A stretch of 64,000 nucleotides of DNA from the NCBI GenBank assembly GCA_019084245.1, contig JAHRFE010000036.1, positions 62,001 to 126,000 on the forward strand, written 5' to 3'. The position numbers and the translations under genes are program-made. The stretch is from Hoeflea sp. Lineage in GTDB: Bacteria > Pseudomonadota > Alphaproteobacteria > Rhizobiales > Rhizobiaceae. The notes under the pieces are model-generated. The model ran no database searches. It was not told the origin of the DNA and saw nothing but the letters and a program-made list of their open reading frames with translations. Position 1 is the stretch's first letter; the number at the start of each line of letters is the position of its first letter. This document shows positions 29,423-38,981 of the stretch, piece after piece.

Positions 29423-30511
29423 CTACCGCGCGACGCCGACATTGGTCTGGGCCACGGCCACAGTCTTGAGGATTGCGAAGCACGCAACGCCGGGCGCAAG
29501 CTCGAGCGCCAGGGCCGACCGCCGCGTGATCCGCGCCAGCAGCAGATCCTCGCCCGCCCTGAGCTGGATGATCGCGCCGGGCCCCTCGCCCAGCCGCACC
29601 GCCGTGACCGTCGCCGGCAGCACATTGAGCGCTGACAGGCCTTCGGGCCGGGTGCGCGACAGGATGACGTCCTGCGCCGGAATGCGGATCGTGAGGCGCG
29701 TCCCGACCGGCGCTTCCACCCGTGGCAGGAACAGCGGTCCTGCCGACGCCTGGAGCCGGGTCAGCCCGTCGTCTTCCTGCTCGACGATCACTGCCGGCAG
29801 ATTGGCTGCGACCTCACGAATTCCCATCGTACGCAAGGCAACAGGATCGGTCATCACCTCAGCCGTCGTGCCTTCCCGAACCACACCACCTCTTTCGATC
29901 ACCACCATCCGGTCAGCGAGCAATTGCGCTTCGTTCATGTCGTGGGTAACGAGCACGACCGGCATCTTGAGGTGCGCACGCAGGGCGATGATCTCGTCAT
30001 GGAGGCGCTCGCGTGTGGCACGGTCGACAGCCGAGAACGGTTCATCGAGCAGGAGCACCTGTGGACGTCGTGCAAGCGCCCGGGCCACTGCTACGCGCTG
30101 CTGCTGACCTCCGGAAAGTTGCCCGGGTTTTCGGTCCGCGAGGCCAGGCAGGTTGACGAGGGCGAGAAGCCGCTCGGCCTCGTCTCGCAGATTCGGGGTT
30201 CTCCGGTCCATCGCCGCCATCACGTTCTGCGCCGCCGTCATGTGGGGAAACAGCGCATAATTCTGGAAGACGAGGCCAGCATGCCGCCTGTGCGGTGCAA
30301 GGTTGATGCCGGCAGCCGTGTCGAGCCAGACTTCCCCATCCACCGACACCCGCGCCGACTGAGGCCGCCACAGCCCTGCGATCGTGCGCAGAAGTGTCGT
30401 CTTCCCGGAGCCCGAGTGACCGACAAGCGCCAGCAACTCGCCGGGTTCGGCGCGGAAAGACACGTGGAGGGGAATGGGCGCATCCGCCCGCGCGACAACC
30501 TCCAGTGCCAT
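29423..30511 (-). CDS. modC: Molybdate ABC transporter ATP-binding protein
   Basis: ABC ATPase of 362 residues: Walker A GHSGSGKTTLLRT, signature [15 protein letters not shown], Walker B VLLLDEPFSAVD. The C-terminal 120 residues form a TOBE/Mop-like domain (LNVLPATVTAVRLGEGPGAII), characteristic of ModC. Shares one base with the modB stop (TGATG). Supplies molybdate, needed for the molybdenum cofactor of SoxC encoded nearby. Confidence 0.92.
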   Translation of the reverse strand: MALEVVARADAPIPLHVSFRAEPGELLALVGHSGSGKTTLLRTIAGLWRPQSARVSVDGEVWLDTAAGINLAPHRRHAGLVFQNYALFPHMTAAQNVMAAMDRRTPNLRDEAERLLALVNLPGLADRKPGQLSGGQQQRVAVARALARRPQVLLLDEPFSAVDRATRERLHDEIIALRAHLKMPVVLVTHDMNEAQLLADRMVVIERGGVVREGTTAEVMTDPVALRTMGIREVAANLPAVIVEQEDDGLTRLQASAGPLFLPRVEAPVGTRLTIRIPAQDVILSRTRPEGLSALNVLPATVTAVRLGEGPGAIIQLRAGEDLLLARITRRSALALELAPGVACFAILKTVAVAQTNVGVAR

Positions 30512-31179
30512 CAGGACAGTCTCCGCCCGACACGCGCCGACAGCATATAGGTTACCGCGATGGTGAAAAGCGAGATCGCCACAAGGGTTGCCGACATGAT
30601 ACCGGCTCCCGCCATGTCGAAGCCCTGCACGCGGTCATAGATCGAGATGGCGATCGTCTTGGTTTCGCCGGGGATGGAGCCGCCCATCATCAGGATAATG
30701 CCGAACTCGCCCAGTGTATGGGCGAAGGTCAGAACCATGGCGGTCATCACGCCGGGCCAGGCAAGCGGCAGTTCGACGTTCCAGAGGCTGCGCCATGGCG
30801 ACATGCCACAACAGGCGGCCGCCTCGCGGACCTCGGCTGGGACCGCCTCGAAGCCGCGTTGCGCGGGCTGGATGGCAAAGGAAATATTGAAGATAACCGA
30901 AGCCAGCAGCAGTCCTTCGAAAGTGAAGACGAGTTGGTGACCAAAGGTTGCCTGCCAGAAAGCGCCGACAGGCGAATTCCGGCCGAAAGCCAGCAGCATG
31001 TAGAAACCGAAGACCGTCGGCGGCAGCACCAGAGGCAGCATGACAATGGCTTCCACCAGGCCCTTGGCCCGGAACTGGCGATAGGCCAGGAAGCGACCGG
31101 CCAGGATGGAGACCGGCAGCAGGATCACCACGGTCCATCCGGCAAGCCGCAATGAAAGGAACAGTGCTGTCCAGTCCAA
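30511..31179 (-). CDS. modB: Molybdate ABC transporter permease
   Basis: Permease of 222 residues with five to six membrane helices. The coupling-loop region EAAACCGMSPWRSLWNVELPLAWPG is followed by AHTLGEFGIILMMGGSIPGET, diagnostic for ModB. The start is a TTG with GAGGG eight bases upstream; no ATG lies near it. Between modA and modC. Confidence 0.93.
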   Translation of the reverse strand: MDWTALFLSLRLAGWTVVILLPVSILAGRFLAYRQFRAKGLVEAIVMLPLVLPPTVFGFYMLLAFGRNSPVGAFWQATFGHQLVFTFEGLLLASVIFNISFAIQPAQRGFEAVPAEVREAAACCGMSPWRSLWNVELPLAWPGVMTAMVLTFAHTLGEFGIILMMGGSIPGETKTIAISIYDRVQGFDMAGAGIMSATLVAISLFTIAVTYMLSARVGRRLS

Positions 31180-31182
31180 GGC

Positions 31183-31992
31183 TCAGCCCTCAGTCGGCAG
31201 CACGAAGCCGAATGTCTTCATGATTTCGCGTGCCTCGGGGGTTTTTAGATAAACATAGAATTCTTCGGCGACAGGTCCGGCGTTCTTCAGAAGCGCCATG
31301 CGTTGCAGCAACGGTTCGTGCCAGTCGTGCGGGATCAGAGCGAATTCGCCCAGGGCGCGAACCTCGGGTGCCAGCGCCAGCGAATAGGCGATAATGCCGC
31401 CTTCCGCATTGCCCGACAGCGCGAACTGCGCTGCCTGGCTCACATTTTCGCCGAGCACAAGATGAGCCTGTACTTTCTCCCACAAGCCGCGATGCTTGAG
31501 GGCCTCTTCTGCCCGTTGACCGTAAGGCGCGTGTTCGGGATTGGCGATGGCAAAGCGGGTGATCTTGCCAGTTTCGAGTTTTGCCGCCAGATCGTCCATG
31601 GCCTCGTCGGCTTTCAGCACCGAGCCATGCGGCACCATCAGCACGATCCGGCCCTCGGCATAGAGATCACCCTCGTCCTTGGTAAGGCCCTGGCTGTACA
31701 GATCGGCAATGAATTTCTGATCGGCGGCCATGAAGACCTGGAAAGGCGCGCCTTCGCGGATCTGTGTGGCAAAGTTCCCCGTCGAGCCGAAGGAGAGTTT
31801 CACCTCTTTGCCCGTCTCCGCCTTGAAGGCTTCAGCGAGTTCGGTCACGGCGAACTTGAGGTCGGCGGCGGCGGCGATGACCGGCACGTCAGCACTCTGC
31901 GCTGCGACTTGGGCGGCGAAAAATGGAGACATCAGCGCCGCAGCAAGCCCCAGCGAGAGGAGGATACGGCGTGTCGTCAATGTTGGGTGCAT
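31183..31992 (-). CDS. modA: Molybdate ABC transporter periplasmic binding protein
   Basis: Substrate-binding protein of about 269 residues with an N-terminal signal peptide (RRILLSLGLAAALM to VAAQ). The mature protein has AAADLKFAVTELAEAF, FGSTGNFATQIREGAPFQVFMAADQKF, and ANPEHAPYGQRAEEAL, all ModA hallmarks. GGAG precedes the chosen ATG. A ModE-like site lies about 100 bases upstream. Confidence 0.94.
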   Translation of the reverse strand: MHPTLTTRRILLSLGLAAALMSPFFAAQVAAQSADVPVIAAAADLKFAVTELAEAFKAETGKEVKLSFGSTGNFATQIREGAPFQVFMAADQKFIADLYSQGLTKDEGDLYAEGRIVLMVPHGSVLKADEAMDDLAAKLETGKITRFAIANPEHAPYGQRAEEALKHRGLWEKVQAHLVLGENVSQAAQFALSGNAEGGIIAYSLALAPEVRALGEFALIPHDWHEPLLQRMALLKNAGPVAEEFYVYLKTPEAREIMKTFGFVLPTEG

Positions 31993-32088
31993 GTCTGTCT
32001 CCCTCGATGCTTCCATTTGGCTATATCGAGTCGTCCAGACGCAAGCGGAAGCCGGCGGATCACGGCAATCATCGGACCTCTCAAGGCT

Positions 32089-32112
32089 CGTTATGTTCCG
32101 AAAAACATATCC
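32089..32112. promoter_or_regulatory. Candidate ModE-binding site
   Basis: CGTTATGT and ACATATCC face each other across eight bases, an imperfect inverted repeat resembling the CGTTATAT/ATATAACG mod box. It lies between modE and modA, where molybdate-loaded ModE would repress transport. Confidence 0.45.
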
Positions 32113-32141
32113 CTATGCCACTGGAGTCCGCAAGCGCTATT

Positions 32142-32495
32142 TCACTCGGTCGCATCCTTGAGCAATCTGGCGATGCCGGAGATCTCGTCCGCACCCTGCG
32201 TGAGCGTGATCGCCTCGAGTTTGCGATAGTGGGCAAGCACCGCTTCGCCGGCCGCCGTCAGCCGGGCTCCGCCGCCGCTGGCGCCGCCCCGGCTGCTCTC
32301 GACCAACGGTGCCTCAAAAGCGGCATTCATCTCCTCGACCAGCATCCAGGCCCGCTTGTAGCTCATCCTCATGCGCCGTCCGGCGGCCGAGATCGATCCG
32401 TCTGCGGCGATGCCCTGCAGCAGATCGGCCTTGCCCGGACCGAGTGTCAGCCCACTGTCAAATGTCAGCTTTAGCCGCAGTTTCGGGGTCTTCAC
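32142..32495 (-). CDS. modE: ModE-type molybdate-responsive regulator, DNA-binding domain only
   Basis: A 117-residue winged-helix protein matching the ModE N-terminal domain: LGPGKADLLQGIAADGSISAAGRRMRMSYKRAWMLVEEMN, here spanning residues about 18-57. The GGGARLTAAG wing follows. It lacks the C-terminal molybdate-binding (Mop) domains of E. coli ModE, as in many alphaproteobacterial short forms. The GTG start has AGGAGG five bases upstream. First in line before modA on the same strand. Confidence 0.85.
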   Translation of the reverse strand: MKTPKLRLKLTFDSGLTLGPGKADLLQGIAADGSISAAGRRMRMSYKRAWMLVEEMNAAFEAPLVESSRGGASGGGARLTAAGEAVLAHYRKLEAITLTQGADEISGIARLLKDATE

Positions 32496-32589
32496 ATCAG
32501 CCTCCTGCCTTTGGCAGACCATGACGGCATGCGCCGACAGCGCCGTTCGCTTTTCACAGGCGCAAGGGTCTCAGCAGCACTCCAGGCTA

Positions 32590-32633
32590 CTGCATAATTC
32601 CCCAAGGCGATTCCGCCTTGGGGAATTATGCAG
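32590..32633. repeat. Perfect 20-base inverted repeat, 4-base loop
   Basis: Arms begin CTGCATAATTCCCCAAGGCG and pair without mismatch around ATTC. There is no T run on either side, so it is not an ordinary terminator. It stands between modE and the sox terminator. I recall similar TGCATAATTCC palindromes as intergenic repeats in Rhizobiaceae, but cannot confirm the match here. Confidence 0.6.
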
Positions 32634-32666
32634 CAGGCAAGCAAGCCGTCCAACGGGTCTCCAAGG

Positions 32667-32711
32667 CAAAAAACGACAAAGCCGGAGGCAGGTTTCCCTG
32701 GCCTCCGGCTT
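32667..32711 (-). terminator. Rho-independent terminator of the sox operon
   Basis: Eleven-base perfect arms (AAGCCGGAGGC / GCCTCCGGCTT). On the minus strand the stem is followed by TGTCGTTTTTTG about 20 bases after the soxF stop. A classical terminator layout. Confidence 0.8.
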
Positions 32712-32731
32712 GCCGGGAGTCCGAGAATGGA

Positions 32732-34006
32732 CTAGCTGAACATGTCGGCGGTAATCCCGTTATACCAGCCGACAGACTCCTCGTAATTGGCCTTGCGCAA
32801 CGGTGCATCCTCGCCGGTCTGACTGACAAAGCCCTGGGTCGAGGTGATCTTGCCATCACCGGGTGCATATTGCGCGCCGACCTTGATGCTGTCGTCGGTT
32901 TCAATCAGGCTCCAGCAGGTGTTGGCGTATTTGGCCGGAAACACCTTGGAATCGAGCAGATCGCCCCGGATGGTCATGGCGGCGACCTTGGCCTGGCTGT
33001 TGGCGGAGAAGGCGGATTTCGGCATGTCGCCGGCGATCGAAGCGTCGCCGATGACGAACACCGCTTCGTCGATGGTCGAGCGCATGCTCTCCGCTTCGAT
33101 CGGGCAGAATCCGCTGTCATTGGTGAGCCCGGCCTCGGCGGCGATCGCACCGGCTTTTTGCGCCGGGATGATGTTCAGAAGTGCGCCCTGGAATGTGTCG
33201 AGGTCGGTCTCCACCGTTCCGGCATTGACGTCGACGCTGGCGATGCCGCCATGCACGTCCGGGCCATACCATTCGACCATGCCGGGATAGTGCTTTTCCC
33301 AGCCTTCCTGGAACACGCCCTGCTTGGAAAAGGATTCCTTTGGATCGAGAATAATGACCTTGGAATCGGTAAGCCCCTTGGCCTTGAGCACATGCGCCAT
33401 CATCGACGCGCGCTCATAGGGTCCGGGCGGGCAGCGATAGGGGTTGGGCGGCGCCACCATGACGATCTGCTGGCCGTTCTCTATGGCGTCGAGCTTGGCC
33501 TTGAGCAGTTCGGTCTGCTTCCCCGCCTTCCAGGCGTGCGGCGCGATTTCGGAGAGTTCTTCCGAATAGCCCTCGACCGAGTCCCAGATCAGATCGATGC
33601 CCGGCGCGACCACGAGGCGGTCATAGGGAACCGTTGAGCCATCTTCCATCGTCACCGTTTTGGCTGCACGGTCGACGCTCGCTGCGCGCCCGGTCACCTT
33701 GGTGATGCCGTAGCCCGATTGCAGGGCGTCGTAGCTGTGCGTGATCGATTCCAGGCTGCGGAACCCGCCGATATAGAGATTGGAGTAAAAGCAGGTGGTG
33801 TACATCTCCGACTGGTCGATCAGCGTCACATCAAGGGCGCCGTCGGAATCCTTGGCGATGTAGCGCGCGGCAGTGGCGCCGCCGGCGCCGCCGCCGATGA
33901 CGACGACGCGGGGCTTGCCCTGGGCGCGCAGATAGGTGGGCAGCATGAGTGCAGCCGCACTCGCGCTGGCGAAAAGTCCGAATTGGCGTCTGGTCAGGCG
34001 TGTCAT
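32732..34006 (-). CDS. soxF: Sulfide dehydrogenase flavoprotein SoxF (FccB-like)
   Basis: Flavoprotein of 424 residues, homologous to the flavocytochrome c sulfide dehydrogenase subunit FccB. A twin-arginine signal (TRRQFGLFASAS) begins the protein, so it is exported folded. FAD-binding VVVIGGGAGGATAARYI follows, with a central DVHGGIASVDV region and a C-terminal VFVIGDASIAGDMPKSAFSANSQ. Cysteines suited to the redox disulfide are present (YRCPPG and FCPIE). It pairs with the cytochrome SoxE encoded just upstream. Last gene of the sox operon. Confidence 0.92.
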   Translation of the reverse strand: MTRLTRRQFGLFASASAAALMLPTYLRAQGKPRVVVIGGGAGGATAARYIAKDSDGALDVTLIDQSEMYTTCFYSNLYIGGFRSLESITHSYDALQSGYGITKVTGRAASVDRAAKTVTMEDGSTVPYDRLVVAPGIDLIWDSVEGYSEELSEIAPHAWKAGKQTELLKAKLDAIENGQQIVMVAPPNPYRCPPGPYERASMMAHVLKAKGLTDSKVIILDPKESFSKQGVFQEGWEKHYPGMVEWYGPDVHGGIASVDVNAGTVETDLDTFQGALLNIIPAQKAGAIAAEAGLTNDSGFCPIEAESMRSTIDEAVFVIGDASIAGDMPKSAFSANSQAKVAAMTIRGDLLDSKVFPAKYANTCWSLIETDDSIKVGAQYAPGDGKITSTQGFVSQTGEDAPLRKANYEESVGWYNGITADMFS

Positions 34007-34033
34007 GGTGTCCTCCCGGGTGCAGTATGCAGT

Positions 34034-34765
34034 CTATTGCGGATCTAGTGAACTGAAATAGGCAGCCAGCGCCGCGATCTCGTCATTGGCAAGGTTAGCG
34101 ACGCGCAATTTCATCACTTCATTGGAACGGACATTGGTCCGGTATTCAAACATCGACGTGACAAAATAGTCCTTTGGCAACCCGACGATGGAAGGAATGC
34201 CATCCGCATGGCCGCTTGCCTGATGACAGGTCACGCATTCGCCGGCGAGATATTCGCCATATTCGGGATCGCCGTCAATCTGCATCACAATATCGGCAAA
34301 GTTGCGCACCAGCCCGTCTGCCGGCGCTTCGCTGCTCAGCGGATCTTCCGCCGGCGCCTGTTGGGTGGCGGTCTCGATCCAGTCGAGAAGGGCGGCGCGG
34401 TCTTGAGCGTCCGGCATGCCGCGGAACGACATCCGGTTGCCCTTGATGAAATCGCGCGGTCTCTGGAGGTATTCGTCCAGCGTCTCGGCAGACCACACCA
34501 GGCCCGCCTCGCCCGCCGCGCGCATGCCGTCGGAATATCGGAAATCATCGAGACTGCCGGCGGTGCGGCCAAACAGACCGTCAAGATGCGGCCCGACCTT
34601 GTGCCTGGCGCCGGAACCGATTTCATGGCAGGCGGCGCAGGGCTTGAACACCGCATCGGTGGCCCCGGCCGGAACGGAAAAACCCCACGACAGACCCAGC
34701 ACACTGACAAGCAGCAGTCCGCGCCCGCCACCGACGCCCCTGCGGTGTCCACCCTGTTCAGCCAT
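34034..34765 (-). CDS. soxE: Diheme cytochrome c SoxE
   Basis: Secreted c-type cytochrome of 243 residues with two heme motifs, CAACH near residue 43 and CVTCH near residue 177, plus an N-terminal signal. The first domain resembles class I cytochrome c (GPHLDGLFGR, with Met ligand in FRGMPDAQDR). AGGGAGG lies five bases before the ATG. In Paracoccus SoxE is the cytochrome partner of SoxF. Confidence 0.88.
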   Translation of the reverse strand: MAEQGGHRRGVGGGRGLLLVSVLGLSWGFSVPAGATDAVFKPCAACHEIGSGARHKVGPHLDGLFGRTAGSLDDFRYSDGMRAAGEAGLVWSAETLDEYLQRPRDFIKGNRMSFRGMPDAQDRAALLDWIETATQQAPAEDPLSSEAPADGLVRNFADIVMQIDGDPEYGEYLAGECVTCHQASGHADGIPSIVGLPKDYFVTSMFEYRTNVRSNEVMKLRVANLANDEIAALAAYFSSLDPQ

Positions 34766-34803
34766 TCAACCTCCCTTGCATGGCGCCCTCCAGCACCTGA
34801 TTG

Positions 34804-35919
34804 TCAGTCTATACCGCCTCCGGTGCTCTCGTCACCTTCTCCATCCGGCGTCACGTCGAGAATCTGCGCGCGGGCGGTGATTTCCACCGGACCGGGCTTG
34901 CATTCGCTCATGCACGGCTCCACGCCTTTGGCGTAATGCGGCTCGCTCAACCTGTCGTCAGCAATGAAATTCTCTTCATTGGGCAGGCGGATCGACGAGA
35001 AATTCTCGTTGGAAAGCTCGAAATCCTCTTCCGTGACAACATCGTTCAGATAGAGCAGATAGGCCGTCAGCGCATAGACGTCATCATCCGAAAGCGATCG
35101 TGCATCTCCAAACGGCATGGCGCGGCGGACATAATCGAACACGGTCGACAGATACGGCCAGTAGGATCCGATGGTCTTTTCCGGTCGTTCCCGTGTGAGC
35201 GTGTCCTGGCCTCCCGCCAGCACCGGCCAGCGCCCGGCGCCCTCGCCGAAATCGCCATGGCAGACAGCGCACTTCTCGGCGAAAATCGGGTCGCCTTCAG
35301 CCACGGTCCCCTTGCCCTCGGGCAATCCCATGCCATCCGGGCGAATATCGATGTCCCAGGCCGCGATCTCCTCAGGCATGGCCACCCGGCCAAGTCCGAA
35401 GGCGCCCTTGCTTGCCTCGACCACCATCGCCGGAGCCGGTTCGGTGGAGACCGCCGGCGTTGAGTCGGCGGCCTCCACCGGCGCTGCGTCTGCGGGTTCC
35501 TCCGCAGCCGGAGCGCTCGCGGCTTCGCCCTGGGAGAATGTTTTCAGGTAAGCCAGCACATTGGCGATCTCGTCGTCCTTCTTGAGGCCGGCGAAGGCCA
35601 TCTTGGTCCCCTTGATCATGCCCTTGGGATTGGCGAGGTACTCAGCCAGCGTCGCGTCGTCCCAGACCAGCCCGCCTTCGCCCGCTGCGATCATGGGATT
35701 GGAATACTTGTATCCCTCTGCAGTTCCGGCGATGCGGCCAAACGTGTTGTTGAGCTCAGGCCCGACCTTGTGCTTGGCCCCGTCGCCCACCGCATGGCAG
35801 GCAGAGCATTTCTTGAACACTTTTTCCCCGGCGACGGCATCGCCTTCCGCCCATGACGGTGTGCTCAGCAGGGTCAGTCCGAGGACGGCAACCGCCGCAG
35901 ACTTAGGAAACTTCAACAT
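34804..35919 (-). CDS. soxD: Diheme cytochrome c SoxD
   Basis: SoxD of about 371 residues, the cytochrome subunit of sulfane dehydrogenase SoxCD. A signal peptide (MLKFPKSAAVAVLGLTLL to SWAE) precedes a class I cytochrome domain with CSACH. An Ala/Glu-rich linker follows, then a second domain with CAVCH. The ATG lies inside the last codons of soxC, overlapping by 17 bases. SoxCD removes sulfane electrons so that sulfate is the end product rather than stored sulfur. Confidence 0.93.
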   Translation of the reverse strand: MLKFPKSAAVAVLGLTLLSTPSWAEGDAVAGEKVFKKCSACHAVGDGAKHKVGPELNNTFGRIAGTAEGYKYSNPMIAAGEGGLVWDDATLAEYLANPKGMIKGTKMAFAGLKKDDEIANVLAYLKTFSQGEAASAPAAEEPADAAPVEAADSTPAVSTEPAPAMVVEASKGAFGLGRVAMPEEIAAWDIDIRPDGMGLPEGKGTVAEGDPIFAEKCAVCHGDFGEGAGRWPVLAGGQDTLTRERPEKTIGSYWPYLSTVFDYVRRAMPFGDARSLSDDDVYALTAYLLYLNDVVTEEDFELSNENFSSIRLPNEENFIADDRLSEPHYAKGVEPCMSECKPGPVEITARAQILDVTPDGEGDESTGGGID

Positions 35920-37186
35920 TTTCAACCACCCCGTCGTTGTTGACGTGCCAAGTCTGGATGCCATTGTTGTGATAGATCGAGTTTTCGCCGCGCGCTGCGC
36001 GCAGCTCGTTCTTGGTCGGCTGGACCAGGCCCTGGTCATCCATGGCGCGCGACTGCAGCAGCATTTCCGACCCGTCCCAGTTGATGTCCAGATAGAAGCG
36101 GTGCAGCGCCTTGGGCAGGCTCGGCCCGTCGATGCGCGCTGGCTGCCAGGTGCGGCCGCCGTCTATTGTCACGTCGACGCGGCTGATCGTGCCGCCTCCG
36201 GACCAGGCGAGACCGGAAATCACCAAGGGACCCTTGCCATGGGTCACCGGGACCTGCGGGCTCGGACTGGTGATGACCGATTTCACCTCCATCATGAAGG
36301 TGTGGCGACGCGCCTTTCCGTTGGCCAGCAGATCGGTGTATTTCGAGGTTTCCTCGCGCTGGGCCCAAGGCTCGTCGCCCACTTCCAGACGCCGCAGCCA
36401 CTTGACCCACATATTGCCTTCCCAGCCGGGAACGCACAGTCTCAAGGGATAGCCCTGTTCGGGACGCAGCGCCTCGCCATTCATCTTGAAGGCCACGAGG
36501 CAATCATCGAGCGCCTTTTCCATCGGAATCGACCGTGTCATCGCCGCCGAATCGGCGCCTTCCGCCAGCAGCCATTTACCGGTCGTCTTAACGCCTGCCT
36601 CCTCAAGCAGGTAACGCAGCGGCACACCTGTATAGACCACGCAGTGGATCATGCCGTGGGTGAACTGGCACCCATTGAGCTGCGAGCCCCTCCATTCCAT
36701 GCCGCCATTGGCGGCGCATTCGAGGAAATAGACCCGGTTTTCGCGCGGGAACCGCTTCAGGTCCTCCATGGTGAAGACCAGCGGCGTGTCGACCAGACCA
36801 TGGATCATAAGCCGGTGATCAGCGGGATTGATCACGGCCGTGCCGCCATGGTGCCGCTCGAAGCAAAGACCGTTTGGCGTGATGATGCCGTCAAGTTCGT
36901 GCAGCGGCGTGAAGTTGATCGACGAGACCGGATCGGCCGTCAGCCAGGGCACGTCGCGGCGCACCACATGCGCCTCGAACTCCGATGGCGTGCCATAGGG
37001 GGCCACGTCCACGCCGTCGCCGAGATAGCGGTTCCAGTCCTGGATTTCGGTGATCAGCGGTTCGCCCGCCGCCCGCGCAGCGCCGGCGCTGGCGGCGACC
37101 GCTGCGCCGCTGAGCAGTCCGGCTTTCAGGAAATCGCGCCGTGAGGCTTTCTGTTTGGTCCCCTTGGGATCGGTGTCGTCTACCAT
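35903..37186 (-). CDS. soxC: Sulfane dehydrogenase molybdoprotein SoxC
   Basis: SoxC of about 427 residues, a sulfite-oxidase-family molybdenum enzyme. A twin-arginine signal (SRRDFLKAGLLSGAAVAAS) lies at residues about 16-35. The molybdopterin-coordinating cysteine is in FLECAANGGMEW. The C-terminal dimerisation domain has GLAWSGGGTISRVDV. GGGAGG lies five bases before the chosen ATG. It requires molybdenum, which may explain the neighbouring mod genes. Confidence 0.94.
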   Translation of the reverse strand: MVDDTDPKGTKQKASRRDFLKAGLLSGAAVAASAGAARAAGEPLITEIQDWNRYLGDGVDVAPYGTPSEFEAHVVRRDVPWLTADPVSSINFTPLHELDGIITPNGLCFERHHGGTAVINPADHRLMIHGLVDTPLVFTMEDLKRFPRENRVYFLECAANGGMEWRGSQLNGCQFTHGMIHCVVYTGVPLRYLLEEAGVKTTGKWLLAEGADSAAMTRSIPMEKALDDCLVAFKMNGEALRPEQGYPLRLCVPGWEGNMWVKWLRRLEVGDEPWAQREETSKYTDLLANGKARRHTFMMEVKSVITSPSPQVPVTHGKGPLVISGLAWSGGGTISRVDVTIDGGRTWQPARIDGPSLPKALHRFYLDINWDGSEMLLQSRAMDDQGLVQPTKNELRAARGENSIYHNNGIQTWHVNNDGVVENVEVS

Positions 37187-37280
37187 GAGATCCTCCCGTG
37201 GCGCTTGTCCAGCATTTGCATACCTGTCTCCGTCGTCATCTCGGGGCGCTTCGGCCCGCGCATTCACTCTCGAACAAGGC

Positions 37281-38981
37281 TCACAGGATCACCCGGACCG
37301 CCGCAGCGTCCGGATCGAGTGAAACCACTGATTTTTTTGTGATGTAGTCTTCCATCAGATCGTAGATCGCCGGTCCCTCGACCCCCTCATTGACCGAGGC
37401 CCAGCCGCCGACCGTGTAGGTCTTGTCGGCTTCCATCGGCTCGCCGCTGCCGGTCAGGCGCATGTCCGAGATGCGGCTGCCCATCTCCCCTTCAGGGGCG
37501 CAGGCATAGGTGAAGCCGCCAACCCGGACCATGTCGCCGCCCTGCTGCAGGAACGGATCCTTGTTGAACAGATTGTCGCAGACATCTTCCATGATGTCCT
37601 TGAGCTGGGCGCCGGTGAACTCGAGCCGGTAGACCTCCGGGTAGCTCATCGAGGTTTCAGTGTAGAGATCGTCGATGGTGATGTCGGCACCCGGAAGCAG
37701 CGTCGTGCCCCAGCGGAAACCCGGGGACAGCGCAATCTGGGTGTCGCGCTCTTCCATGATGCCCTGGCAGATCAGATCATCCCAGGTGCCGTTGAAATTG
37801 CCGCGCCGGTACAGCAGCGTGTCGGTGCTTCCGATGACGCGCTGCGTCTCGGCTTCATAGGGCGCGCGGACTTCGGCGATCTTGGCCGCCATCTCCGGAT
37901 CGGGCGTGATCACGTCGGAGAACACCGGGATCAGGGTCGAGCTGTAGCCCGCAACCTTGCCGTCCTTGATGTCGAGATCGATGCGACCGAGATATTTGCC
38001 GTGAGAGCCCGACGACATCAGCAGGGTGCCCTCGACTTCCAACGCCACTGGCGTTGCATCATGGGTGTGGCCGGTGACGATCACATCGAGCCCGCTGACA
38101 ACACCGGCCAGCTTGCGATCCACGTCGAAGCCGTTATGCGACAACAGAACCACCACTTCGGCGCCTTCTGCCCGGGCCGCGTCGACATTGGCCTGCAGCA
38201 CCTCGGGGCGAATGCCGAATGACCATTTCGGGAACATCCAGCTCGGATTGGCGATCGGCGTGTAGGGCATGGCCTGGCCGATGACGGCCACGTTCACGCC
38301 GCCGCGTTCAAAATAGGCAGTGTGCTCGAAGGCCGGTTCATCCCACTCCGCATCGAAGATGTTGGACGCCAGGAACGGGTAGCCCATGGCCTCGACCAGC
38401 TCCAGAAAGCGGTCTTCGCCAAAAGTGAACTCCCAATGCCCGGTCATGGCGTCGGGCTTGAGCAGCTTCATGCACTCGACCATGTCCATGCCATTGGTCT
38501 TGAGCGAGCTATAGGAGCCCTGCCAGGTGTCTCCGCCATCCAGGAACAGCACCTTGTCGTCACCGCGCTCGGCCCGGATCGCCTTGACCAGGGTCGCGGT
38601 TCGGTCGAGGCCGCCAAGCTTGCCGTAAGTCCGGGCCAGGTCAACATAATCGACCATGGTATGGGCATAGGCGAGCGGGCTGCCCTTCTCGATGTCGAAA
38701 TAGGCCAGGAATTCTTCCGCCACCAGATGCGGAGGGACACCTGCGTAGGCGCCAACCCCGATATTGGTATCCGGCGGACGGAAGAACACCGGCTTGAGCT
38801 GGGCATGGCAATCGGTGAAATGCAGCAGCGTCACCTGGCCCTTGGAATCGAATTTCAGCAGATCATCCTGGGTGAGCTTTTGCTGCGCCAACGCCCGGAT
38901 CGGATTGAAGCCCAATCCCGCTGCGCCGAGGACAAACCCGGCATTGAGCGCATATTGCAGAAAATCGCGTCTGGTGTGCAT
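37281..38981 (-). CDS. soxB: Thiosulfohydrolase SoxB
   Basis: SoxB of about 566 residues, the dimanganese sulfohydrolase releasing sulfate from the SoxY-bound cysteine S-thiosulfonate. A twin-arginine-like start (MHTRRDFLQYALNAGF) is followed by LLHFTDCHAQ, FLDGGDTWQGS, TGHWEFTFG, LLSHNGF and TGHTHDATP, the family metal motifs with GHWEF in place of the usual GNHE. GGAG lies upstream of the second of two close ATGs. The gap before soxA (on the soxA side) has a stem-loop. Confidence 0.95.
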   Translation of the reverse strand: MHTRRDFLQYALNAGFVLGAAGLGFNPIRALAQQKLTQDDLLKFDSKGQVTLLHFTDCHAQLKPVFFRPPDTNIGVGAYAGVPPHLVAEEFLAYFDIEKGSPLAYAHTMVDYVDLARTYGKLGGLDRTATLVKAIRAERGDDKVLFLDGGDTWQGSYSSLKTNGMDMVECMKLLKPDAMTGHWEFTFGEDRFLELVEAMGYPFLASNIFDAEWDEPAFEHTAYFERGGVNVAVIGQAMPYTPIANPSWMFPKWSFGIRPEVLQANVDAARAEGAEVVVLLSHNGFDVDRKLAGVVSGLDVIVTGHTHDATPVALEVEGTLLMSSGSHGKYLGRIDLDIKDGKVAGYSSTLIPVFSDVITPDPEMAAKIAEVRAPYEAETQRVIGSTDTLLYRRGNFNGTWDDLICQGIMEERDTQIALSPGFRWGTTLLPGADITIDDLYTETSMSYPEVYRLEFTGAQLKDIMEDVCDNLFNKDPFLQQGGDMVRVGGFTYACAPEGEMGSRISDMRLTGSGEPMEADKTYTVGGWASVNEGVEGPAIYDLMEDYITKKSVVSLDPDAAAVRVIL

